64,000 nucleotides of DNA, from positions 11,761,721 to 11,825,720 of the forward strand of contig NW_025062479.1 of NCBI RefSeq assembly GCF_000002995.4, given 5' to 3'. Of this stretch, positions 25,401-36,133 are shown piece after piece. Source of the stretch: Brugia malayi. Its lineage: Eukaryota > Nematoda > Chromadorea > Rhabditida > Onchocercidae. Each line of letters begins with the position of its first letter. Position 1 is the first letter of the stretch. Below the pieces are notes generated by a model. That model ran no database searches and was not told where the DNA came from. It saw only the letters and a list, made by a program, of their open reading frames with translations. A program made the position numbers and the translations under genes.

Positions 25401-28400
25401 ACTGATTTCAAAATATCATCACAGTGCTTGAATTCAATTTGAATCAAGTAATTAAAATAAATTACCATTAGTAGTGAGTGTCAGTGTACTGTCAGTGTTT
25501 TCTTCATTCTCCACTGCTGGATCGTAAAAAGTTACGGTGAAATTTAATTCTCGATGTCCAAATCCATTAACCACTTGACATTGATATATTCCACCATCAG
25601 ATAGCTGAGGATTACGAATTTTCAGTTCACGATCTGATCGAGCTAATTTGAAGTGATTGTTGAAATCGAATCCAATCTTTAGAAATATATGAGATTTTTG
25701 AATTAAGACATTTCCGAACAAAGGATTAATGCAAGTAATTTGAAATTTCTGTTGATTGCAATGCTTAATTCTTAAGAAGTTAAGATAAATGGATCAAATA
25801 TAATTATTTACTATGTCATAAATTAATCCATGTAATCAGTAGCATAAGTTTTTTTATGTCTAGTATTTCTGTAGACCACTAGCTTCCACATTAATGACCT
25901 TTGATCTTAAAATGGTTGTAGTATTAACCTTCAATTCCCGCCTCAAGTACACAATTCAGTGGAAATAAGGAACTCCAGAGAAATCAAGAAACAGTATAAT
26001 AATTAAATTTACGATAAATGATTGCGTTAGACTTCCTTGTGACCGGGAATCATTTTGAAAATGTTGCAAATATATTAAGTGTAATTTAAAAAATTAGCAC
26101 TGAGTAAATTTGCTTTATTTTAAATATCAAATTTTAGGTTATCAAAATTACTACTTTTTATTTGCAATAATTCTTGTTTTCTCTTTCTTTTTTTGTGACA
26201 CAAAGACATGCTGAATAAATTCACCTAATACATCCTCCTCTTTTCACAATATTTTCTCCTTTTTCTTTTTGGGGAGGTAATTACCTGAACGATACCCATA
26301 CAACCAACATAATAATATGAATTAATCGATACGAAAAATATATGAATTTTCTTTTTTTAAGCTAAAATTTTATAAATTTACTAATTAAAGGCACTTTTTT
26401 AAAATATTATCTGAGTGACATAGCTTTCAGTGATAAGAATTTAACTGAAGTAAATATAAACATATAACGTGTGTGTGTGTCAAATTGTTATTCATAAATG
26501 CAAAATAGTTAGTGGGGTATGGATGATAAAACTTAAAAGAATGGAAAAGGAGTAAGAAAAAGAAAGTAAACTTTGGGAGATGATTGATAAGGTTTAGATG
26601 CATTATCAATTCAAATATGTTAGCAGATTCAAAATTGCTTCACAAAAAGTAAACTGTCCTTCTCTTCCATCATTTATTAGGAAGAGAATTTCACTTAGAT
26701 TGAGAATATGAATTTGTTTACTGCTAGAATTATATTCTTAAATGGATAAATATATTAACTTTCAAGTATTGGAAATGATTAATAAAATTTAATTTTATAT
26801 ATTGATTATAAGAAAAATTGGTTAAGATAAAGGAGGAATTAGCTTTTCTTTCGCATATATTTTACCTTCGTTTAACTCCTTTAATCCATATAATTAGCTA
26901 TAGTTTTGCAAAATTTAGCATTACTCAACAATATTGCCCCAAATTTCTAATGCAAAACCAATCATCAGAAAATTTCAATTAATTAACAGTAATTTAATTG
27001 ATGGCTTATTTTAATACTGAAATTTTTATTATATATTTGAAAAGTTTTTTCAACAAATTCCAAGGATATTTTGAAGAGGAAGAGAAGATAGAATACGAGG
27101 GAAGGAAAGACAAGAAGATAAAGAGAAGACAACAAAAAAAAAATGGAAAGCTACAGATGAACTTACCGGTTCATCGTTTTTCTTCCACTGAATCATCAAA
27201 AGGTCATCGTTCTTCTCTTTGACAGGACAGATTAGTCTAAACTGCTTCGTTCCAACTGGAACACGAAATTCTGTTTGTGACGGTATTGATAAATCTGGTG
27301 GAGCTGAAATTTATTTTCTTTCTTCAGTCAAAAAAATAAAAGGTTCCCCAGTTGAATTATTGAAAATTTGACATGAGGAAAACAAATGAGCAATATTTGA
27401 ATTGATAGATTGCTATTGCAAGATTTCATCGATCATAAAACTACGATTAATGTTAAGTTAGTGTAAGATAATGGAAGAAAAACAAAATAAAAGCAAAAGT
27501 TACAATTTTCACTATTTCAATAGAATTTTTTAATCTTTTTCATCTACAACAGTTTTTTATCAATCAGAACAGATATATTCAACATAAATTTAATTCAGCT
27601 GAAAGTGAAGGTATGAAAGGAGAGAAGAGATGATAAATTGAAGTTGTAGCCATTGTACCAAAAAAAGAAAAGATCGTTAAATTTGACCTTTTAACTTTAG
27701 AGTACATTAAATTCTTTACTGATGAACAATATAAATTATCATGTTTGTTTGCAATTTTTAATCTCAAACTTCCTTTTTTTTCTAAAAATTCTTCCAATAT
27801 TTCATTTTTTCAACATTTTCTCATCCTCTTTCTCTTCATCTCTCCATTTCATTCGTATTCCATACCCAATGTGCTTTAAATATAAAGCAGTGTGACGTTT
27901 AACGGTGATAATTTTGCGAACATTTCAATCTTCTCTCTACCTCTTTCTTCTCGTCACATTGGGGACACTGAAGAACAAGAGAGGGAGAAGCGAAGAAGAG
28001 AAGAAAAGAATGGGTCTATTAAATAGCAGTCAGTCCATCAAACGAAAGAATCAAAATTATAATGACATTATCAGAGTGGACGATCTTTAGGAATAGCTAA
28101 ATATCAGTGGCCAGTTTGCACTGGTATGAAAGAGCGAACAAACGATAATGAAGCAAAATGCAAGCGCCTATTCTATGTGTCATCTTTAAATTCTTCCTTT
28201 CCGCTTATCTTCCAACAGCTCCAATCTATCATAAGTTCTATCTCTATCAAGCAACAAGATTAAAATGGCAATTTTAGCAAATTTTGGGACGAAAGAGAGA
28301 AAAAGAAAGCTTGAGTCAGTCAGTCAGTACACTGTACTATATTTTTCATTTTTATTTCACCATATTTTCGAATTCAACTGATTCATTTGCTTATATTGGA

Positions 28401-31174
28401 AAGAACTGTCAAACTTTCATACACACACATACACACACACACACACACACACTCCTTTCATCATTACCCCTCTTTCTCTATTTTCGGGTGATATCTACCT
28501 ATTAACACACTGGTAGCATAGAATAATTGAGAATAGTAGCCGGAAATAGTAGCAACAATTGAAATTCATTTTTGTTTGAAATATAAATCAAAAAGAAAAA
28601 AAATATTGTTTCATATTTTATTCTGAAAATAATATATTGCTGTTAATAAACTACTAATGAATGATTTTGATTTACTCATAACTTTTATAAAAATTACAAT
28701 TTCATTTAGAAAAAAATAACGACAAAAAAAAAAAATGAAAGAAAATAGATTATAAATAAATTGTGTGCCAAATATAGATTAAGAATGATTATCAACATGA
28801 TGAGCACTTTTTATTTAATGGATAATCAAATGCATGAATGAATCCATCTGATTTGCTGGAGATATGTTTTTGCTATCGTCCTATTATTAATACGCTAAAT
28901 GACCTGTGCAAAATTTGAATAATCCGGATGAAATTTTGAAATTTTCAATTTCTACAAAGATCTTTCGTTTTTTTTGTTGGAACACCTTTTTTTTTCCTTT
29001 TTGTTTTGAATTTTAGACAATTGGGTTAACTTTATTGTGTATTCTTTTTCTTTTTCTGTATGCCAGCTTGATTTGACATAAAATAAAAAATTTATTCCTC
29101 CTCCACAATTTTTTTCGCAAGTAATTTTAGTTGAGCGGTGTAGCTCAAAGAGTGGCGGTTTTCAACAAAAACCATATTCATTCTTTCCTCTCCTATATTG
29201 TTATATTGTTGAGAAAAGAAACTGTTTCCTTTTTCCTTCCTTTTTTTTGTTAAATTATCAAAATTTCCCATTTTTCGGAGTATTTTCTATGGTGTCATTT
29301 AGGTGCCTTTAATGGAAGTAATTGAAAAGTCTTTGTGAAATAAAAATTCAGTGTTCCCTACCAACTTGAAAATTTTATGCAAATTCATGATAGAAATTGA
29401 ATTTTAGTGTTCTGAAAAGTATATTCTGTATCATTTGTCGGTACATTTCAAAAAAGGAAGGGGAAAATGAAAAAAAAGAGGACGGAAAAAAAAACCTATT
29501 TGAAACTTCACACGTTTACCACTCAGGATTATCCGGACTGTCACCTGAATTCCATCCATTATTTCACTTAATCATCAATTTCACTATTTAATGAGAATTT
29601 AAAAAAAGAGAAAATTTGGAAATCACCGCTTTTTCAGTTTTAAACATCAAACACTGTCTGTCTGTCTGTTCATGGCAAGCAAAACATAATCAGTGGAGCA
29701 AATTTCCAGCTGATAAAAAGAATTTGAAAAGGAAACATGTTGCAGTGTTTGTATCGAGCACGCGCATATCATTTAGTAAAATATCAAACAATTTCGTCAA
29801 AATTCTCAGTTTTTTTCTTTAATTGGCAACATTAAGTATTCTTAATAGTCGAACATTTAATGATCCGAATAAAATTCACATACTGAACTAACTATTTCAA
29901 TTGTACAGAATTTTAACAACAAAAATATTGATTAAAAAATGGAAAATAAAATTCCTAAACATTAATTTAATAATTATTACACAAAGTGGCTAAATTTATT
30001 TTCATTACTCAAGCATCAAATCATTTTGTCAACTTTTTATTTCAATGTTTTTTTCCAGACATTATAAAGCAGAACAATTTTGAAACTTCTACTGATGCCT
30101 GGCATTTTAGAGAAACGGATGATAATTTGACTCTAAGCTGGTGGACGATCTCAGGAGAGTTTGGAAAATATTATAAGTGGTCAGTTGTTGTGCATCTCAC
30201 TTCAAACAGACATACATCAGTCATTTTATACGAAAAATGACCTTGAATACCTCAACATCGCAACTATTCACTAAATTACAAGTAATTATTAGGAATAAGC
30301 TATTAAAAATTTGACCAACTGAAGCAGGATAAAATGGAATAAGTTTGAAAATTAGTCAGCAGCATAATGGAAATCTTCCGGGCAACTCTATTCGGAAATA
30401 TTCACGCTAATATCAGGAAATAATGTGAATGAATGAGTTGTCTCCCAGATCTCGATGATTATTCAGATGAAAATAGGTTATCTTTCAATGACAACTTTAT
30501 ATTCTGATTGCTTTCTAAATTCCTACAGAGTGAAGCTTAAACTTATCAAAAGATTTGAAGTGTATGAAATAAGAGAAATTATATTATTCACATCTGGAAG
30601 GTAAAAGTTGTCAAATTCGGAATAAATCATCCGGACTTCTACTTTTGTAAAATTTCATATTTCTGATTGCATAACCGTATAATTATCGAATTGAGAAATT
30701 GTCAAATTGTCAAGGGGGGGATAAGTTACTTAATTATTTTATCTATACTAATAACAATGCTAACAATGTTCTGTAATATCATCGCCCCATTTTAACTATG
30801 TATTTTCATTTTCATTTTTTTTTTTTCTACCGCCATAATTATTATGCCATTCTTTCATGGTAAAGTAGTAGAAATTTAATCCATTAATGGCTGCAATGTT
30901 ATTTTTTAAACTTTTACCTTAGAAAAACTTCAGGAAAAAAAAATTTTTTTTTAAATCAATAAGACTAGAAATTCTATAATTAATCCCAATGAAAAACATA
31001 ATTTAAATATCATTTAAGCAACAAAATAAGACGATACAATTAATAATTTTTTCCTGTTTTTGTTTTCTGCAAAGATCAAATAGAAGTGAAGAATAAGGAG
31101 GCAGAAATTGAACCAACAAGACATAATCAATAATAGGAAATAAACTAACATCGATGTTCGGTAACTGCAGCTGC

Positions 31175-31208
<34 letters not shown>

Positions 31209-31456
31209 GCTGAATGAGTTTGTTCTGGAACAATTAGCAGAAGTGTGGTAATGAGTGGTAAGGCAATAAAGAATGATGAAAATGATGATGCATGAGACGA
31301 AGCAACAACATAAATGGTTGCCGTAATTGTAGCAGCTGTGGCAGCAATAGTAGCAGTAGCAATGGTAGTAGCAGCAGTAGCAGTAGCAGTTGTTGTTGTT
31401 GTTATTGTTGTTGTTGCTATTGTTGCAGCAATAATACTCGACAAACAATACTTCAT
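22418..31456 (-). CDS. FGFRL1-like receptor: three Ig domains, one TM helix, no kinase
   Basis: Predicted type I membrane protein of about 652 residues. Exons: 31456-31150 (proposed signal exon), 27303-27167, 25676-25466, 24752-24594, 24396-24107, 23713-23461, 23279-22949, 22688-22418. All phases join. Ig1 has Cys128/Cys181 with IQW. Ig2 has Cys250/Cys297 with ITWLRDGKAL and GGKYVCKLEN. Ig3 has Cys357/Cys432 with FQCKVKN, WLKRIEDPN and LNRLIIPNVR...SGTYLC, then HGDIAYRSAYLHVI. These match FGFRL1 position by position (VNGFG in Ig1, FQCKV and WLKRV in Ig3, SAFLTVL). One TM helix lies near residues 466-484. The 170-residue tail has a Pro-rich SH3-type stretch (RPPPPNLPPPK) and no kinase; the His-rich tail of vertebrate FGFRL1 is absent. 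Known family members bind FGFs or heparan and act as decoys or adhesion proteins; the function here is inferred. A lost-kinase paralogue of egl-15 is the alternative. Confidence 0.85.
27304..31149. other. Long first intron of the FGFRL1-like gene (if the signal exon is right)
   Basis: AT-rich with a (CA)n tract at 28421-28451 and poly-T stretches. No further minus-strand exon fits. On the plus strand, 30059-30240 follows a tttttttccag acceptor-like tract and encodes a Trp-containing frame (DAWHFRETDDN, LSWWTISGEF); I do not recognise it. Confidence 0.5.
28421..28451. repeat. (CA)n microsatellite
   Basis: About 15 CA units with one interruption (cacacacatacacacac...). It lies in the proposed long first intron of the Ig receptor. 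Confidence 0.93.
31150..31456 (-). CDS. Proposed first coding exon of the FGFRL1-like gene (signal sequence in an Ala/Thr repeat)
   Basis: The ATG at 31456 opens MKYCLSSIIAATIATT, then about 40 residues of Thr/Ala/Ile from trinucleotide repeats. Next comes a good signal-peptide core, FFIALPLITTLLLIV, with a likely cleavage site after PEQTHS. An alanine tract encoded by the (CTG)n at 31169-31212 follows, then VTEHR. The donor T|gttagt at 31150/31149 ends in the phase needed by the exon at 27303 (one base carried). The start is unusual: the hydrophobic core lies about 57 residues from the Met, so the true start may be different or in another exon. The intron would be about 3.85 kb. Confidence 0.5.
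31169..31430. repeat. Compound trinucleotide repeats (CTG/GCA and GTA/GTT)
   Basis: A (CTG)n tract with one CTA interruption at about 31169-31212 and a second, mixed block at about 31314-31430 (gtagcagcagtagcag, ttgttgttgtt). Every frame on both strands is open over part of this region and gives homopolymeric protein (Ala, Ser, Asn/Cys, Val), so open frames alone prove nothing here. On the minus strand the first block would encode the alanine tract of the proposed signal exon. Confidence 0.9.
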
Positions 31457-32873
31457 TCGCCACAAACAATCTTCCCGCTACCCTCCTGCAAAAATAATTT
31501 ATTGCCTGAGCAATAAATCTATTTCGCTCCTGTGTGCACATTTCAATTCTCCGCCCGAATTTATTAGCCCACTCCCTATCCCGCCTACCATCTACCCGCA
31601 CCTCTCCCCTCCACCACCCCGCGCCTCACCTCTTCTACCTCCTTTTTTCCCATCCTTCATTTCATCGAGGACACAAACAACCTTGTATAATGTATTTAGA
31701 TATGATAACCACTTCTTTCTACTGTCCTGTGCTCTTTCTCTTTCAATTCCTCCCCCCGCTTTTTCTTTTTTTTCTTCGCCGTAATTTGGCGATCATTCCG
31801 TAGATCCCGAAGGCCAAACCCAAATATTTTATCGATGATCTCATTCATTGGAGATAATTGCTTTTATTGATGTTTTGTACACCGTTAGGGAACGGTTAAA
31901 TTTTTCAGAATAATGGTACTTAATGAAGTATTCAGTTGGACAACTAATTAATTAATTAATTGACTGACTGACTGAATTTAAATTCTACGGAACTACCAGT
32001 AACGTTCAGGTAATCTTTGATACTTGAAATTTTCTATCCAGTCAATAATATGTCACTAAACATGTTCCGTTCGTGCTTTCAACCAGTCTTGATGACATTC
32101 TCGTCCCTAATTTTCGCGCGTTTTTAGTGAGGAAAAAATGTGGTGCTGCTACGGCTGGCAAATTGTTGACAAAATTCATTTTTCCTAAATGTTGCAAATA
32201 AAGAAAAGGACGAAAAATTAAAACTAAAGGTTTCGTTAAAATATAATTGAAATGCTATGTAATGCTCAAAAATTTTTAATATCTCTTACAAAAAAAAAAA
32301 TAAATATAAATATTTTAACAAGTATTTTACGTAAATTTAAATTTTATAATACTGGGACAAATTAAATTTGTTACGAGTGAAATGACTTCAAATTTCATAA
32401 ATTTTTTCTTATTACTGCCGGAAGAAACACATTTGATATTATAATGAATTTATTATAACGGGTGGTTAGATATGAATGAGTGACAAATAAACGAAGTCAG
32501 AGAATAATTTTCAGTCATCCAAATTTTTAGGAAAATATAAGGCTAAAGAGAAATACAAGCATATATATATATATTGATGGAGAATGCTAACATTCAGCCA
32601 ATGAAAGCTTTTGAGAATGACACATTTTGGTTTGATTTCATAATGAGATTTCCCGTCTGTCTTAAATTTCAGTGAAATGCAAATTTTGGTGTTGCTTTGA
32701 TTGGCAGGCATATTCCAGAATAATGGCATTTCTTAAAAGTCCATAAAAATGAGATTGAATCCCCATTTTCGATTTCATTCTCTATTATTGTCTTTTGTTT
32801 TATTTGCATTTTGAGCATTATGTTCGAGTAGATCTATCTATATTGCTAATAATTCTAATATGCTAATTTTGTA

Positions 32874-32900
32874 GGGGGGGGGGGGGGGGGAGGGGGAGGG
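32874..32900. repeat. G17 homopolymer with further G-tracts
   Basis: Seventeen consecutive G residues at 32874-32890, then aGGGGGaGGG. Such a run is rare in DNA this AT-rich and would readily form a G-quadruplex on the plus strand. It is also a likely place for assembly length error. Confidence 0.95.
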
Positions 32901-33921
32901 TTTATAAAAGACCAGAATTTGTTGTTAACCGGATAACTAATTAGGGGTAAAATTTTGCATCTCACAAAATTATCCTATCAAAAGGTATGAGAGGAAGAAG
33001 ACCACAGGAAAGTAAATGAGGAGGGGAGAGGGGGAGAGGGGGAAAAGAGGATGGGATGAAATGGAAAGAGAAGAGGAAGGGTAAAGGAAGGTAAAATCAA
33101 CACAACCAAGATGCCCCATAAAACATTCCGGAGGGCAATAATTTGTGAATGTAACACGAAAACAATTAATCTTCTGAAAATGACAATACATTTCGATATT
33201 CTTTTTTTTTTAAAAAAAAAAAGAAACTCTTTTTTAAGAAATTCCCAATCTACAGGAAGATGAGAAAACGCGTTTTCATATATTTTGTATGCTTGTCTGT
33301 CTATGTGTTTATTTTTGTCTCTGTGGCTATTTGTTGATTTGCTCGTTTCGTGAGAGGAAAGAATGGGTCTGGGGGCAGCTGTCTATCAATCGGGGTTAGC
33401 TCAGGAAGTAATTCTGGATGTTAGTTGTATAATCCGCTTACCAGTAACACATCAGAAATGTCCTGCGCTTAATTATCACCTGTAAATGACCCTAACAAAA
33501 ATTCCCAATATCATTGCTTTCTCCGTCCAATCTTTTTCATTATAAGTATCATTTCTCAATTATATTCCACCACAAACATAGACAGGTATGTGAGACACAC
33601 ACACAGAGACATACATTCATCACATATGGTACTTATCATTACATACACATATATTGTCAGTGACATCATGCTTTAATTAACGATTGTTGATGTAAATAGT
33701 GCAGATGATTTATGCTGCTAAAGACTTTAAGTGATGAAATTATAATTGTTTATTCCTTAGCTGCTTATTTCAATATTTAAATAGTGCAACAGTTTCAAAT
33801 CATATTTCAGACCAAATATGATTCGCATTTATAAATCGTAATTATCATTATTGTCACTTATCGTTTGATGATAATAGATTATTCATTTAGATCAGTATTA
33901 AAATTATGCTTATTATGATGC

Positions 33922-34003
33922 TTATTACTATTACTATTATTATTATCATTACTATTATTATCACTATTAATATTAATAATATCAATAATAATTACTGTTG
34001 CTA

Positions 34004-34036
<33 letters not shown>

Positions 34037-34045
34037 TTATTATAA
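33922..34045. repeat. (ATT)n-rich imperfect microsatellite
   Basis: Imperfect ATT/ACT/ATC trinucleotides lead into an almost pure (ATT)n tract at about 34004-34040, with partial self-complementarity to aataat segments just upstream. Confidence 0.9.
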
Positions 34046-34929
34046 TTATTAATCATTCTTTTAGCATTTGTCTATTTTTAGTGAAGGAAAATCTGTCAAC
34101 AAAAATTCTATATTTTTATCAATTTGTCCTTTTGCTGATAATTAATTTGCAACATGATGATAACCATCGCACTTAATCATCGCTGACATTACAATATACA
34201 TGCCAATTCATTAGGTAAACAATGATATCAGCCATCATCTTTTTGGTCGGGAATAAATCAAAGGAAGTAAAATATTGCTTGCAAATATTTCTTAACAATT
34301 ATTTCATTACAGTATCTTGATTTCAAGGTTAAAATGGTCGACATAAAGAAAATAAACAAAAATATATAAAATTGTGTTTGTCAAAAATATATTTTGGGCG
34401 TGTTATTAATAATAAGTTTGTAAAATGGTCTTTTTATAGAAATTTAAGTACACTGCTTATCAGTACAGTTAAAATAGTGAGGTAAGCATTAAGCAATTAA
34501 AAAGTGTTTATTCATTCGCTTCGGACTGTTTGGATGAACAGATAAGAGACTAATTGGCTAATTGTGGTTTATTATTTTCACATTAGTGATAAGATAAATT
34601 GGAAATGTCTCATACAATTGTATGTATTAAATTATTTGTTGAAATAATGTAACATCATAAAGAATGGTGTGATGATGAAATAAGACTAATGAAAAAGTGA
34701 AGGAAGATTTGACAAGGTGTATTGCATTATTCATAAACATAGAAGATAGAAAGTTTGCATCATAACGTCTTTTATCATAATTACAATATTAATAAATGAG
34801 GAAGGTAGAAGGATAGACAGAGAAAGATAGAAGTTAAAGACATAATGGAAGTTTGAAATTGATGAATTTAAGAAACAAAAAAAAAAAAAAAAAAAGAAAA
34901 AGCAGTTGCAAAAGATGCTAATTGCAAGA

Positions 34930-34975
34930 AAGCCATACTAATAAGGAGACATTAGTCTCCTTATTAGTATGGCTT
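34930..34975. repeat. Perfect 21-bp inverted repeat with a 4-nt loop
   Basis: Arms 34930-34950 and 34955-34975 are exact reverse complements (left arm begins aagccatacta and ends aaggagac), separated by atta. The left flank has an A-run (about 34877-34896) and the right flank is T-rich, so weak pairing could extend outward. It is too short-looped for a typical pre-miRNA. Confidence 0.9.
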
Positions 34976-35115
34976 ATTTTTTGTTTTTTATTACCTCGTT
35001 TATTTTTTTGCTGATAAATAGCATGAAAGAGGCCATTTGTATAAAAATGATTTATTGCCTGCCTGCTCATTCATGATAGTGGTATTTAGTGGTGTTAAGT
35101 ATAGTGTAATAATGA

Positions 35116-35165
35116 TAATAATAATAATAATAATCGTGATGATGATGATAATGATAATAATAATA

Positions 35166-35249
<84 letters not shown>
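35116..35249. repeat. (AAT)n then (GAT)n microsatellite
   Basis: (AAT)n at 35116-35135 is followed by about 28 uninterrupted GAT units at about 35166-35249. In one plus-strand frame this reads as poly-Met, which makes a spurious open frame across 35037-35483. Confidence 0.95.
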
Positions 35250-36079
35250 TTAATGGTAATGGTGACGATAATGCAGCTGGAGAGGGAGTTGAGATGGGGA
35301 AGGTTGGAAGAGGCGGATGGACAGACGCACTTCCGTGACCGGAGGAGGAAAAAGGATTTTGTCGAGACTTCTAACCTATCCCGCTATATGTCACCTCCCT
35401 TCAAAAGTTACACTGTATATTGTTTGTTGTTTGTCCTTTCTCAAATGATCTTTTCCTCCCCATGTAGGCGTTTTGAGAAGTGAAGTGAGTGATTTTGGAA
35501 GATGAGGAATAAAAAGTGAAGGAGGAGGAGAGTGATGAAGTGGACATTTAGATGTCCACTTCAGGTTCTTGGTTTATGACATACACAAAGAGATCCATTA
35601 TGTGTCCAGGTAACTGCAGCAGTAATAGTATTAGTACTGTTATTAGCATTATTATTATTATAGTAGTAATATTTGATTGCCAATCATTGATGCGAATAGC
35701 CGAGGGAGACAGGAGGAAGAGGTAAGGGTACACCAGGTTGAGCGAGCGATCATTCGTAGTTGAGCAGTTGCGCATAAACTATCAATCGCACATACTCGTA
35801 ATGGATCATTGAATCTACCGCAATGCATTTTGCATTATTTTCGTTACCCGATCATATATCCGCAATTCATTATCATTATTCGATCATTTATTTTCTGTCA
35901 TATTTAACGAAAAGTATTGGGATATTTTCGACATTTGTATTCATCATATTGGATAAATTAATTATAACTCAATATTAAACTATATTAGTCAAAATTAAAA
36001 TATAAATAAAATATATTTCAATGCTTATTAGGATTAAGTTTATCATCGATAACAGCAATTGATTGAGATATGTAAGTTA

Positions 36080-36133
36080 ATAAGGGGATAAGAGGGGAAG
36101 GGCGAGGGACGGGGGAGGGGTGGGGAAGGGAGA
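36080..36133. repeat. G-rich tract with quadruplex-forming potential
   Basis: At least six tracts of three or more G lie within about 50 bases (aggggataagagggg, gagggacgggggagggg, ggggaaggg). All are on the plus strand. Confidence 0.8.

Noticed and set aside
29134..29175. tRNA-like text (gcggtgtagctcaaagag...)
   Set aside because: It resembles a D-arm/A-box, but no B-box (GGTTCGA type), anticodon stem or closing acceptor stem follows.
35037..35483. Plus-strand open frame with a long methionine run
   Set aside because: The run is the (GAT)n microsatellite read as ATG; the open frame is a consequence of the repeat.
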